Assembly: GCF_014529935.1 (NCBI RefSeq)
Contig: NZ_JACVFC010000003.1
Coordinates: 310,001 to 374,000, forward strand
Length of the DNA: 64,000 nucleotides
Reading direction: 5' to 3'
DNA from: Chitinophaga qingshengii
GTDB taxonomy: Bacteria; Bacteroidota; Bacteroidia; Chitinophagales; Chitinophagaceae
In this document: piece by piece, positions 34,992-44,297 of the stretch
Position numbering within the stretch: position 1 is the first letter of the stretch
How the letters are laid out: the number at the start of each line of letters is the position of its first letter
Notes under the pieces: generated by a model
What the model saw: the letters and a program-made list of their open reading frames with translations, nothing else
What the model was told of the DNA's origin: nothing
Databases searched by the model: none
Made by a program: the position numbers and the translations under genes

Positions 34992-36233
34992 CTACCGGCT
35001 GAATTTCTTCACCACCCACGGCAGCGACAGCCCCTGGCCCAGCAGGGAGAACAGTACCACGGCAATGGACAGGAAAATGATCTCGTTACGCATGGGAAAA
35101 GCAGCGCCGGAGTTCAGTACAGTAGGCAGACCGAGCGCGATGGCAAGGGAAACGATCCCCCGCATACCGGACCAGGTAATGATAAAACTGGTCCTGGAAT
35201 CAAACAGCGCATGTTGACTGATACGGCGTTTGCCCTGGAAAGCCCGCTGCAGATTGAATTGCTGCAGGTATACCCTCACCAGCCGGATACCCAGCGCCAC
35301 GATGGTAATAATGGCGGCATAGCCAATAAAGGGCCATATGTCCACAGTATTCATCTTCTTTAATACCAACGGAAATTGTAGGCCTATCAACAGGAAAATC
35401 AGGCCATTCAGCAGGAAAATAATGACGTCCCAGAAATGGCGGGACTGGTTCCTCAGCTCTTCCGGCAATTTAACCCTGCTCAGCCGCGACATGCCCAAAC
35501 CCAATACAACCACGGCAATAACGCCGGACACATGGAAATGCTCCGCCACCTGGTAGGTGACAAAAGGCATCAGCAGCATCAGACTGATGACTACCATATC
35601 ATTGTTGCGGAAAAAACGAAGCAGGAAAGCCAGCATTTTGGCTACCACAAATCCTATAATAAAACCGCCTCCCAATACCACGAGGAACTGTAACAATGCT
35701 TTCCAGGTAACGAAGGCGATGCCGGTAACGGCTGCCACGGCCACCCGGTAAGCTACCAGGGCGGAGGCGTCGTTCACCAGACTTTCTCCTTCCAGGATGG
35801 TGACGGTATTATGCGGTAGCCCCAGTCCCTTGGTAATACCGATGGCGGCTACGGCATCGGTGGCGGAAAGAATAGCGCCCAGCACAAAAGCCAGGGGCCA
35901 GGTCATACCAGGGATGAGGTAATAGGCGGTGACGGCTATACCGCCGGTGGTAAGAAACACCAACCCGATAGCCAGTGTACTGATAGTATTGATGTTGATC
36001 CTGAATTCCCGGAAAGAAATATTGAAGGCGGCATCATACAATAAAGGAGGCAAAAACAGCAGCATAATGATTTCGGGATTCAGTTCCATGGCCGGCATCG
36101 CGGGCAGAAAACCTACGGTAATGCCTACTGCCAGCAGTAATACCGGTACCGGTAATTTTATTTTTTCCGCCATCCCCGAGGCGCCGATCATGATGGCCAT
36201 GATCACTAAAATGATGGTATAGTTTTCCATCAA
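34992..36233 (-). CDS. CPA1-type Na+(K+)/H+ antiporter
   Basis: A 413-residue integral membrane protein of about 12 hydrophobic segments. The transport-site block ILSATDAVAAIGITKGLG ... LEGESLVNDASALVAY (with the ND pair) is characteristic of NhaP/CPA1 exchangers. It lacks the long cytoplasmic C-terminal domain of many CPA1 proteins, ending soon after the last helix. It should exchange cytoplasmic Na+ or K+ for protons. Followed by msrB in the same direction. Confidence 0.92.
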   Translation of the reverse strand: MMENYTIILVIMAIMIGASGMAEKIKLPVPVLLLAVGITVGFLPAMPAMELNPEIIMLLFLPPLLYDAAFNISFREFRININTISTLAIGLVFLTTGGIAVTAYYLIPGMTWPLAFVLGAILSATDAVAAIGITKGLGLPHNTVTILEGESLVNDASALVAYRVAVAAVTGIAFVTWKALLQFLVVLGGGFIIGFVVAKMLAFLLRFFRNNDMVVISLMLLMPFVTYQVAEHFHVSGVIAVVVLGLGMSRLSRVKLPEELRNQSRHFWDVIIFLLNGLIFLLIGLQFPLVLKKMNTVDIWPFIGYAAIITIVALGIRLVRVYLQQFNLQRAFQGKRRISQHALFDSRTSFIITWSGMRGIVSLAIALGLPTVLNSGAAFPMRNEIIFLSIAVVLFSLLGQGLSLPWVVKKFSR

Positions 36234-36491
36234 TGTTAAATTTTTGGGTGAACGTAAGGAAAACTATCACAAGACAACAATTTAAATAAAATTCTCCCGT
36301 TCTTTGCATCATGAAATCTATATCCTGCCAAACCGTATCGATAGGATCAATATATGATGGGTTAAACGGAAATAAAAATATAGGTCTCAGCCATATCTAA
36401 CACTGTATTTGTCAGCACAAAGATCCATGTAGCAGATCTCCACAGAGCCTCGCCACCAACTTTTTTATTATCTAAACCTAAAACCTCTATT

Positions 36492-36983
36492 ATGACGTAC
36501 ACCCTTTTAAAAAGGCGTGTGAAGGGCTATGCTATGGTGTTATCAGCTGTAGCCCTGCTCATGTCCTGTAGTAAACATGATGACCCCCAACCAGATCCGG
36601 ACCCTCCGCCGCCGGCCAAAAAAGGGTTGAGCACCAAAATAACCGTTTCGGTGACCGGCTTTGTAAAAAAAGACCACACCGCTGCCTTCACCTTTATAGG
36701 TAAAGCCTTCGATAAACCGGATGATAAAACAATCTGGAAAGTCGATGGAACAGTAAGACCCAATGAAGACTCGATTACCATCAAAGATGATCAGTTCACC
36801 GCCGAAAAAACGACGTACGTCGTTGAAACAAATGTGCCCGTGGCTTCCATCCTGTTAAAAGTCAAAGGCGCTAACAACAGCAAGACCCAAAGTTTCAAAA
36901 TTGTCTGGAACGGACCTACAGGAGGAAGCTATTCACTGACCCCAGGTATGTCTGTGGAGACGGAATCAGTGTACAAACCGTAA
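36492..36983 (+). CDS. Small surface/periplasmic lipoprotein of unknown function
   Basis: A 163-residue protein with a lipoprotein signal (LLMSCSKHDD, cysteine at 26), a proline-rich tether (PQPDPDPPPP), and a single beta-sandwich-like domain of ~110 residues (KITVSVTGFVKKDHTAAFTF to the end). The asp/pro-rich region right after the cysteine is like surface-export tethers of Bacteroidota. No family recognised. Its stop codon overlaps the outer end of the inverted repeat element at 36982. Confidence 0.7.
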   Translation: MTYTLLKRRVKGYAMVLSAVALLMSCSKHDDPQPDPDPPPPAKKGLSTKITVSVTGFVKKDHTAAFTFIGKAFDKPDDKTIWKVDGTVRPNEDSITIKDDQFTAEKTTYVVETNVPVASILLKVKGANNSKTQSFKIVWNGPTGGSYSLTPGMSVETESVYKP

Positions 36984-37026
36984 CTGTGACAGACATGATT
37001 ACCGCTGATTTCGCTGATTCGCGGAG
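36982..37026 (-). repeat. 45-nt dispersed intergenic repeat, copy B
   Basis: Minus-strand copy; starts within the lipoprotein stop codon. Differs from copy C at 4 of 45 positions; shares AATCAGCGAAATCAGCGG exactly. Confidence 0.8.
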
Positions 37027-37102
37027 AGGGATGGTATGTTGATGGCTTTTTGCCGCTGTTTTTGTTTTGACATTGAACATGTTTGATCGTTATTATCATT
37101 TC

Positions 37103-37136
37103 GCCGGACAGGCTGTTTTGCCTGCCCGGCTTTTTT
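37103..37136 (+). terminator. Rho-independent terminator inside the inverted-repeat element
   Basis: Stem GCCGGACAGGC (37103-37113) / GCCTGCCCGGC (37120-37130), 11 bp with one A/C mismatch, followed by six T. Terminates the lipoprotein transcript ~120 bases after its stop. Confidence 0.88.
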
Positions 37137-37245
37137 GTGCCTGTAAATTTTGATTTAATTTTGTAGGCTGACAGTGATTTGTATGTATATGAATAATATG
37201 TGTTATTAATTAATTATCAAAATAAAGAGCAATGCCCGGAGCAAG

Positions 37246-37290
37246 CTTCGCGAATCAGCGAAATCAGCGGTAATCATGCCCATCACAGTT
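37246..37290 (+). repeat. 45-nt dispersed intergenic repeat, copy C
   Basis: Plus-strand copy ending 4 bases before the TTCAAA direct repeats and 45 bases before the response-regulator ATG. Inverted with respect to copy B. Confidence 0.8.
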
Positions 37291-37294
37291 CCGG

Positions 37295-37312
37295 TTCAAA
37301 GTTGCTTCAAAA
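37295..37312 (+). promoter_or_regulatory. TTCAAA direct repeats (11-bp period), candidate response-regulator site 1
   Basis: TTCAAA at 37295 and TTCAAAA at 37306, exactly 11 bases apart, in the promoter region of the OmpR-type regulator. The same arrangement precedes the TolC gene. OmpR-family regulators bind direct half-sites spaced by about one helical turn. Confidence 0.6.
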
Positions 37313-37335
37313 TTCAACAATACATTAGCCTTTAT

Positions 37336-38019
37336 ATGAAAGTGTTAGTAGTAGAAGATAGTAAAGAAATCGCCAGCAGTATTCATGAATTCCTGGTGCG
37401 GGAAGGTTATATATGTGAACTGGCTTATAGTTTTGATGAAGCGCAGGAGAAATTGTTACTGTATTCATATGACTGTGTATTGCTCGATATTATGTTGCCC
37501 GATGGTAACGGGTTAGAGCTGTTGAAATTCATGAAGGAACAGGGCATTCAGAGCGGCGTGCTGATTATTTCGGCCAAAGACGCGATGGATGATAAAATAC
37601 GCGGCCTGGAAGTAGGAGGGGACGACTACATCACCAAACCTTTCCACCTGCCGGAGCTGCATGCCCGCATCCGGGCCATTTACCGGCGTAAAAAACTGTC
37701 GGGCAGCAATATCATCACCTTTAATGAGATCACGCTCAACACGGATACCCTGGAAGCGGCTATCAACGGCATATTACTGGATATCACCCGTAAGGAGTTC
37801 GACCTGTTGCTATACCTGGTGGTCAACAAAAACCGTGTCCTCTCCCGGCAGTCCATCGCTACCCACCTCTGGGGCGACTATACGGATAATTTAGCTAATT
37901 TTGATTTTGTATATCAGCATATAAAAAACTTACGGAAGAAAATCAGCGCGGCAAACGGGGCAGACTATATCGATACGGTGTATGGCCTGGGTTATAAATT
38001 TAATGCATCCAAAGTATGA
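37336..38019 (+). CDS. OmpR-family response regulator
   Basis: A 227-residue regulator: receiver domain with phosphoacceptor D51 (VLLDIMLPDGNG) and K101 (ITKPFH), then a C-terminal winged helix (~130-225, TRKEFDLLLYLVVNKNRVLSRQSIA). The ATG at 37336 (MKVLVVEDS) is preferred over an earlier start at 37276 that would run through the repeat element. Overlaps the kinase gene by 4 bases. Likely controls itself and the downstream efflux operon through the TTCAAA repeats. Confidence 0.94.
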   Translation: MKVLVVEDSKEIASSIHEFLVREGYICELAYSFDEAQEKLLLYSYDCVLLDIMLPDGNGLELLKFMKEQGIQSGVLIISAKDAMDDKIRGLEVGGDDYITKPFHLPELHARIRAIYRRKKLSGSNIITFNEITLNTDTLEAAINGILLDITRKEFDLLLYLVVNKNRVLSRQSIATHLWGDYTDNLANFDFVYQHIKNLRKKISAANGADYIDTVYGLGYKFNASKV

Positions 38020-39326
38020 AACTGGTTGATAAATTTACATTGTGGTTCATTGGTGTGATTGTGGTAACCACCCCCATCACTTCCTATATCTGCCTGAATA
38101 ATATTGAGAAGAAGATTGATGATGTGGAGATTGCCCGCCTGAAAGCGGTCAACAGGAAAGCCGCCGGCCGTATGACCAACGGCACCTCCGTTAATATCCC
38201 CAGGGACGCATCTTTTACCACCTTCACCTTGTTATCGGCGCTGCCGGCGGATAGTTTCCGCGTACAGAAAGAAGCAGACCCCGATGGTAACCATAAAAGC
38301 CTGGAAAGCCGCCTGACCGTCAGCTCTTTCCTGACCATCGCCGGCAAACCTTATGAGGTCACCACCTCCAGCTATGTCCCGGCTTCCCGCCAGATACTCA
38401 ACGCCATCCTCGATACCGTAGCCTGGAAACTGGTGCTCATCATCATTTGTGTGGCGGTATCCGCCCGGTTCCTGTCACAACGCATCCTGCATACGCTACG
38501 GCTGACGATGAAAAAAATCCACAGCTTTGACCTGAAGAAAAAGATCACTTTTCCGCAGACCAATACGGAAGAATTTAAAGAACTGAACACCTTCCTGAAG
38601 AAGATGACCGATAAGGCCGTGGAAGAATATACTGCCGTTAAACAGTTCAGTGAAAATGCCTCGCATGAGCTGCAAACGCCGCTGGCGGTGCTGCGCGGCA
38701 AACTGGAACTGCTCAGCGAATCCAATATCGACGAATGCCAGGCCTCCCTCATCGGTGATATGCATCACGCCATCGAAAAATTATCGAAGATCAACCGCTC
38801 GCTGATCCTGTTGTCTAAAATGGAGAACAATGAATTTGCAGTAACGGAACATATCAAATTCTGCAGGGTCGCCAAAGACGTGCTGGCGGCGTATGAGGAC
38901 CGCCTCGAGATGAAAAATATCGAGGTGAAACGGGAGCTGGACAAAAACATTCTGCTCAAAATTCACCCGGTATTGGCAGATATGCTCATGAACAATTTAT
39001 TGGGCAACGCCATCCGTCACAACGTGCAGGATGGGATGGTACACGTTATCCTGAAACAACAGAAACTGATCATCAAAAATACAGGCCTCCCGCCGGAAAC
39101 CCCGACGGAAGAGCTGTTTGAGCGTTTCCGTAAAAGCAACCAATGCAGCGACAGCGTTGGCCTGGGACTGTCTATCGTGAAACAAATCTGCGAGGTGTGC
39201 GACTTTAAAGTCTCCTATAAGTACAAGGCGCCGCTGCATATCCTGCAAGTGGATTTTTGTCCGGATAGTGTCATCAATGAAGCGGAACAAGATAAATTTG
39301 AAACAATGGAAGCAGTGCCGGTATAA
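38016..39326 (+). CDS. Sensor histidine kinase
   Basis: A 436-residue inner-membrane kinase: transmembrane helix at ~8-27, a periplasmic sensor of ~100 residues, second helix ~137-155, HAMP-like linker, HisKA with H217 (SENASHELQTPLAVL), and HATPase_c (NNLLGNAIRHN, GLGLSIVKQICE). Start ATGA overlap with the regulator shows tight coupling. Followed by a terminator and then the efflux operon, an arrangement like envelope-stress or metal/drug-efflux two-component systems (CusRS-type logic). Confidence 0.94.
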   Translation: MKLVDKFTLWFIGVIVVTTPITSYICLNNIEKKIDDVEIARLKAVNRKAAGRMTNGTSVNIPRDASFTTFTLLSALPADSFRVQKEADPDGNHKSLESRLTVSSFLTIAGKPYEVTTSSYVPASRQILNAILDTVAWKLVLIIICVAVSARFLSQRILHTLRLTMKKIHSFDLKKKITFPQTNTEEFKELNTFLKKMTDKAVEEYTAVKQFSENASHELQTPLAVLRGKLELLSESNIDECQASLIGDMHHAIEKLSKINRSLILLSKMENNEFAVTEHIKFCRVAKDVLAAYEDRLEMKNIEVKRELDKNILLKIHPVLADMLMNNLLGNAIRHNVQDGMVHVILKQQKLIIKNTGLPPETPTEELFERFRKSNQCSDSVGLGLSIVKQICEVCDFKVSYKYKAPLHILQVDFCPDSVINEAEQDKFETMEAVPV

Positions 39327-39361
39327 GGAATATAGCGGGCTGTATTGCTGAAATAATCAAT

Positions 39362-39396
39362 GGGCAAGGCTTTTAGTCTTGTCCATTTTTATTTTG
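39362..39396 (+). terminator. Terminator after the histidine kinase
   Basis: Stem GGGCAAG (39362-39368) / CTTGTCC (39378-39384), 7 bp with one G-T wobble, then ATTTTTATTTT. Separates the two-component genes from the efflux operon. Confidence 0.75.
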
Positions 39397-39422
39397 AGCT
39401 GGAAAGAAGAAAATAGCGCTAC

Positions 39423-39440
39423 TTCAAAATTACTTCAAAA
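39423..39440 (+). promoter_or_regulatory. TTCAAAA direct repeats (11-bp period), candidate response-regulator site 2
   Basis: TTCAAAA at 39423 and 39434, each preceded by AC, 11 bases apart, about 50 bases before the TolC ATG. Matches site 1 in sequence and spacing, so the efflux operon is the probable target of the adjacent two-component system. Confidence 0.65.
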
Positions 39441-39485
39441 TGATGGAGTCTTTTTGTATCCGGATTCACAACTTTAGTTTATACC

Positions 39486-40901
39486 ATGCTGCAAAATTCT
39501 CCCTACATGATTGGAAATAAATACTGGCTGATCCTCTTTTTGCTGATTGGAATTCATACTGCTCCCGTGAAAGCCCAGCAGGTACTTACATTGAAAGACG
39601 CTATTCAAACGGCTGTTAATAATTACGGTACCATCAAGGCTAAATCCAGCTACGCAGCAGCATCCAAAACCAGCGTAGACCAGGCTAAAAGAGATTATCT
39701 GCCCAACCTGAACGTCTCCGTTCAGCAGGACTATGGCACCATCAACGGCCAGAACGGCCCGTTATACGGCTTCGGTGGCCTGGCTGCGGCCTCCTCCGGC
39801 GCCCCGCTGCCGGAACAGAACTGGAACGCTGCCTTCGGCGGACTGTACCTTACTAACATCAATTGGGACTTCTTCGCTTTCGGCCGCGCCAAGGAAAAAA
39901 TAAAAACAGCACAAGCAGTTGCCACCAGAGATAACAAAGACTGGCAACAGGAAATCTTTCAGCACGAAGTAAAGGTGGCAGCTGCTTATTTAAACCTGGT
40001 GGCAGCACAAAAGCTGACATTGTCCTACCAGAAAAATCTCAACAGGGCAGACACTTTCCGCCAGGTGGTGGTGACCCGCGTTAAAAATGGACTGAGCGCC
40101 GGCGTGGACTCCTCCCAGGCTAACGCAGAGGTATCCAGCGCTAAAATCGCGCTCACCAAGTCCATCGACTTCGAACAAACACAGGCCAACCTGCTGGCGC
40201 AGCTGATGGGCGTGCCACCGGCCCGCTTTTCACTCGATACGTTTTTCGTATCCCGCGTGCCGGCAATGCTCAACGATACCACCACGCTCGAAAATCACCC
40301 GTTGCTGCAATGGTATAAAAGCCGTATCGCGCTGAGCACGGAGCAGTCCAAATACTTCCGCACACTGATGTACCCTGCTTTCTCGCTGGTAGGCGTACTG
40401 CAAACAAGAGGCTCAGGTTTCGACGCCACCTATGGCGCACAAAACCTCAACGCCTATACGCATGCTTACTGGGACGGCGTAAAACCTACCCGTACCAATT
40501 ACCTGATCGGGGTAGGCGTGACCTGGAACCTTACGCAACCGCTGCGCATCTCCCGGCAAGTGAAAGCACAGCAACAAATCAGCACCGGCCTGCAAGCAGA
40601 ATATGACCTGGCCGATCAACAGCTGCGGGCACAACTGACACTGTCCGATACCCGGATCGCCAATGCGCTGGACAACTACCACGAAGTACCGTCACAGGTG
40701 AAAGCCGCTTCGGATGCATATCTGCAGAAGTCGGTCCTGTACCGCAACGGCCTCACCAACCTGGTAGACGTTACCCAGGCGCTGTATGTGCTCATCAGGG
40801 CGGAAACTGACCGCGACATCGCCTACAGCAATGTATGGCAGGCGCTGTTGCTCAAAGCATCCGCTTCCGGCGACTTCAACATGTTTGCAAAAGAACTTTA
40901 A
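39486..40901 (+). CDS. TolC-family outer-membrane efflux channel
   Basis: A 471-residue outer-membrane factor with signal peptide ending VKAQQ. It has the duplicated TolC helical hairpin layout (VLTLKDAIQTAVNNYGTIKAKSS at the start; VKAAYLNLVAAQKLTLSYQKNLNRADTF; and a second half from ~290). The ATG at 39486 is used; an ATG at 39510 gives a cleaner signal peptide and may be the true start. First gene of an efflux operon with RND pump and MFP downstream. Confidence 0.93.
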   Translation: MLQNSPYMIGNKYWLILFLLIGIHTAPVKAQQVLTLKDAIQTAVNNYGTIKAKSSYAAASKTSVDQAKRDYLPNLNVSVQQDYGTINGQNGPLYGFGGLAAASSGAPLPEQNWNAAFGGLYLTNINWDFFAFGRAKEKIKTAQAVATRDNKDWQQEIFQHEVKVAAAYLNLVAAQKLTLSYQKNLNRADTFRQVVVTRVKNGLSAGVDSSQANAEVSSAKIALTKSIDFEQTQANLLAQLMGVPPARFSLDTFFVSRVPAMLNDTTTLENHPLLQWYKSRIALSTEQSKYFRTLMYPAFSLVGVLQTRGSGFDATYGAQNLNAYTHAYWDGVKPTRTNYLIGVGVTWNLTQPLRISRQVKAQQQISTGLQAEYDLADQQLRAQLTLSDTRIANALDNYHEVPSQVKAASDAYLQKSVLYRNGLTNLVDVTQALYVLIRAETDRDIAYSNVWQALLLKASASGDFNMFAKEL

Positions 40902-40964
40902 CGAATGGATATAGGTGAAGCCGGCGACGGCATCACCCAGCACAAATGACATTAAACAGATAGT

Positions 40965-43900
40965 ATGAACCTTATTCGTTTCGCACTTCGTAAACCTATC
41001 ACCATACTGGTGTTAGTTGCCGGCTTATTTTTCTTCGGTATCAAAGCGGTCACCACGATCAAAATTGATATTTTCCCGAAGCTGGATATGCCGGTGATCT
41101 ATCTTTCACATCCATTTGGTGGGTATACCGCCACCCAGATGGAATCTTTTTTCGGTAAACAATACATTAATATCCTCCTGTTCGTGAACGGGGTGAAAAG
41201 TGTGGAAACGAAAAACATCCAGGGGCTGACACTGATCAAAATCAACTTCTATCCCGGTACCAACATGGCACAGGCGGCCGCGGAAGTGAGCGCTTTCTCC
41301 AATCGTATCCAGGCTATCTTTCCACCCGGGTCCAACCCGCCCTTTATCATCCGTTTCGACGCCTCTACCTTACCGGTAGGACAGTTGGTGTTAAGCAGCG
41401 ATAAACGCAGCAACAACGAACTGCTGGACCTGGCCAACGTATATGTACGTTCGTCTTTTACCTCTATCCCCGGCCTGGTAGGTTCTACCCCCTTCGGCGG
41501 TAACATGCGTACCGTGGTGATAAAGGCAGATCCTGAACTGCTGCGCTCTCATAACATGACGCCCGATCAGCTGGTGGAAGCCCTGCGGCTCAACAACCAG
41601 ACAGCTCCCTCCGGTAACGTACGTATCGGGGATAAAAACTATCTCACCCCTGCCAATACCACGGTTAAAGCCATCAAGGATTTTGAAGATATTCCCCTGT
41701 TCAAGAGCGGGGTGCAAAACCTCTATCTCCGCGATGTGGCTACTGTGGAAGATGCGGCGGACGTGAGCACCAGCTATGCGCTGATCAACGGCAAACGCTC
41801 CGTATATGTGAGCATCGCTAAAGCGGCCGATGCCTCCACCTGGGAAGTGGTGCAGAACCTGAAAAAAGCACTGCCCAGAATACAGGCCCAGCTGCCGGAA
41901 GACGTAAAACTAAGCTACGAATTTGACCAGTCCACCTATGTGATCAATTCTGTTAAAAGCCTGTTGTCTGAGGGTGTGATCGGCGCTATCCTTACCGGCC
42001 TGATGGTGTTGCTGTTCCTTGGCGATGCCCGCGGAGCGCTGATCGTCATCCTTACCATCCCTACCTCTATTATCTCCGGTATCCTGTTCCTCAGCCTGTT
42101 CGGTCAAACGATCAATATCATGACCCTGAGCGGTCTGGCACTGGCCATTGGTATTCTGGTGGATGAAAGTACGGTGACGATTGAAAATATACACCAGCAC
42201 CTCGATCTGGGCAAACCTAAGCCACTGGCTATCTGGGATGCCTGTAAGGAGATCGCTTTCCCTAAACTGCTCATCCTGTTTTGTATCCTCGCAGTGTTTG
42301 CGCCGGCCTTTACAATGGGCGGCATCCCGGGTTCCCTGTTCCTGCCGCTGGCACTGGCGATCGGATTCAGCATGGTCGTGTCTTATTTCCTGGCGCAGAC
42401 TTTCGTGCCGGTAATGGCTAACTGGATCATGAAGTCAAAACATCACCATAAAAAGGATGGCAGTGTGATGACCGATGCGGAAGAATTTGAACTGGCAGGT
42501 TTGAACGCTGGTGGTGAAGGTAATACCTGGGACCAGAAAAAAGCGCTGGTAGAGCGGGAAGACAGTAATCGCGACGGTAAAATCAGCCGCTTCGAAAAAA
42601 TCCGCAACCGTTATCTCCGCTTTATAGACCGTATGATGCCTTACCGCAAAGTAATTGTGGCGGCTTATCTGTTGCTTACCTGCGTGGTGGTGGCTTTGCA
42701 AATGAACTTCATCGGCCGCGATGTATTGCCGAAAGTGAATAGTGGTCAGTTTCAGGTAAGGCTCCGCCAGCCGGACGGTACCCGTATTGAACAAACAGAG
42801 AAAAAGACCATCGAGGTCATTAATGCGGTCAATGATATTGTTGGTAAAGAAAACGTGTCCATTACCTCTGCCTTCGTCGGTACGCACCCGCAGCTGTTCT
42901 CTACGGCGCCTATCTTCCTCTGGATGGCCGGTCCGCAGGAATCCGTATTGCAGGTGGCCCTGAAAGAAGACTATCATGTGAACCTCGACCAGCTGAAAGA
43001 TAAAATCCGCGATCGCGTGAAACAGATCGATCCGGTGATGAAATTGTCTTTCGAACCTATCGAACTGACCGATAAAATCCTTAGCCAGGGCTCGCCTACA
43101 CCGATTGAAGTGCGTTTCTCCGGTAGAAATAAAAAACAGAACCTGGAATATGCGCTGAAGATGATTGACAAGCTCAAGGAAATTCCTTACCTGCGGGATG
43201 TGCAACTGGGGCAGTCTGTTAACTATCCGGCGCTGAATATCAATATCGACAGGGTAAGAGCGGCACAGCTGGGTGTTGACGTTGGTGATATCTCCCGTTC
43301 CCTGATTGCCAGTACTTCTTCTTCCCGTTTGACGGAAAAAAATATCTGGGTAGATGAAAAAGCGGGTATCAGCTACAACGTGCAAGTGCAGATCCCGGAA
43401 AATAAACTTACTTCCCAAAATGACATCGGTGAAATACCTTTGCTGAAGAATTCATCCAGGCCTATCCTCAGCGATGTGGCTACCATTACCCCCGAAAGCA
43501 CCTATGGGGAAAATGACAACCTCGGCGCTATGCCCATGTTAACGGTAACGGCTAACCTGAATAACAAAGATCTGGGCGCGGCTTCCGCCGAGGTGCAGAA
43601 AGCGGTTAACTCCCTGGGTGAGCTGCCCCGCGGTCTGAATGTAGACCTGATAGGTCTCAGCAGTACGCTTACGGATACGTTGGGTAGTTTGCAGAGTGGT
43701 CTGCTGGTAGCGGTAGTCGTGATTTTCCTGATGCTGGCAGCCAATTTTCAGTCGTTTAAGGTATCGGCGATTGTATTGGCTACGGTGCCGGCAGTATTGC
43801 TGGGTTCTCTGTCACTGCTGATGATGACCGGCTCTACGCTGAACCTGCAATCTTATATGGGTATGATCATGTCCGTGGGGGTGTCTATCTCCAACGCGGT

Positions 43901-44237
43901 ATTGTTGATCACCAATGCGGAAGAGATCAGGAAAACGAACGGCAACGCGCTGGTGTCTGCGAAAGAAGCGGCGGCGCTGCGTATGCGGCCGATCGCTATG
44001 ACTGCCCTCGCCATGGTGGTGGGTATGATCCCGATGGCCAGTGGCCTGGGTGAAGCCGGTGACCAGTCCGCACCGCTCGGCCGTGCTGTAGTAGGCGGCT
44101 TGATCGCATCTACTTTCGCCGCCTTGTTCATTTTGCCGCTGGCATTTGGATGGGGACAAGGAAAAGCAACAACACAAAGCGTTTCGCTCGATCCGGAAGA
44201 TGAAGAGAGTGTACATTATATTCCCCTGAAAGGATAA
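40965..44237 (+). CDS. RND efflux pump inner-membrane permease with EF-hand-like loop
   Basis: A 1090-residue AcrB-type pump: TM1 at ~12-30, two large periplasmic loops, and twelve transmembrane helices in two repeats (…LALAIGILVDESTVTIENI with the proton-relay acidic residues; …SNAVLLITNAEE in the second half). Odd feature: in the cytoplasmic linker between the two halves (~500-555) is a canonical EF-hand loop DSNRDGKISRFE (533-544), preceded by a histidine-rich KHHHKKDG. Such a calcium-loop in this position is not part of the usual pump. It works with the flanking TolC and MFP. Confidence 0.94.
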   Translation: MNLIRFALRKPITILVLVAGLFFFGIKAVTTIKIDIFPKLDMPVIYLSHPFGGYTATQMESFFGKQYINILLFVNGVKSVETKNIQGLTLIKINFYPGTNMAQAAAEVSAFSNRIQAIFPPGSNPPFIIRFDASTLPVGQLVLSSDKRSNNELLDLANVYVRSSFTSIPGLVGSTPFGGNMRTVVIKADPELLRSHNMTPDQLVEALRLNNQTAPSGNVRIGDKNYLTPANTTVKAIKDFEDIPLFKSGVQNLYLRDVATVEDAADVSTSYALINGKRSVYVSIAKAADASTWEVVQNLKKALPRIQAQLPEDVKLSYEFDQSTYVINSVKSLLSEGVIGAILTGLMVLLFLGDARGALIVILTIPTSIISGILFLSLFGQTINIMTLSGLALAIGILVDESTVTIENIHQHLDLGKPKPLAIWDACKEIAFPKLLILFCILAVFAPAFTMGGIPGSLFLPLALAIGFSMVVSYFLAQTFVPVMANWIMKSKHHHKKDGSVMTDAEEFELAGLNAGGEGNTWDQKKALVEREDSNRDGKISRFEKIRNRYLRFIDRMMPYRKVIVAAYLLLTCVVVALQMNFIGRDVLPKVNSGQFQVRLRQPDGTRIEQTEKKTIEVINAVNDIVGKENVSITSAFVGTHPQLFSTAPIFLWMAGPQESVLQVALKEDYHVNLDQLKDKIRDRVKQIDPVMKLSFEPIELTDKILSQGSPTPIEVRFSGRNKKQNLEYALKMIDKLKEIPYLRDVQLGQSVNYPALNINIDRVRAAQLGVDVGDISRSLIASTSSSRLTEKNIWVDEKAGISYNVQVQIPENKLTSQNDIGEIPLLKNSSRPILSDVATITPESTYGENDNLGAMPMLTVTANLNNKDLGAASAEVQKAVNSLGELPRGLNVDLIGLSSTLTDTLGSLQSGLLVAVVVIFLMLAANFQSFKVSAIVLATVPAVLLGSLSLLMMTGSTLNLQSYMGMIMSVGVSISNAVLLITNAEEIRKTNGNALVSAKEAAALRMRPIAMTALAMVVGMIPMASGLGEAGDQSAPLGRAVVGGLIASTFAALFILPLAFGWGQGKATTQSVSLDPEDEESVHYIPLKG

Positions 44238-44297
44238 ACCGGAAAAAGCAGTCAGATAAAAAATACCATGAGAATCACAGGAAATAAATATCATTTT

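Larger units (their letters stand above)
36982..37290. repeat. 309-bp non-coding element bounded by 45-nt inverted repeats
   Basis: The two ends are copies B and C of the 45-nt repeat in inverted orientation. Between them lie a terminator hairpin and an AT-rich stretch; no gene. It may be a MITE-like or REP-doublet-like element, but no target-site duplication was identified. It covers almost all of the 352-bp gap between the lipoprotein and the response regulator. Confidence 0.5.
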
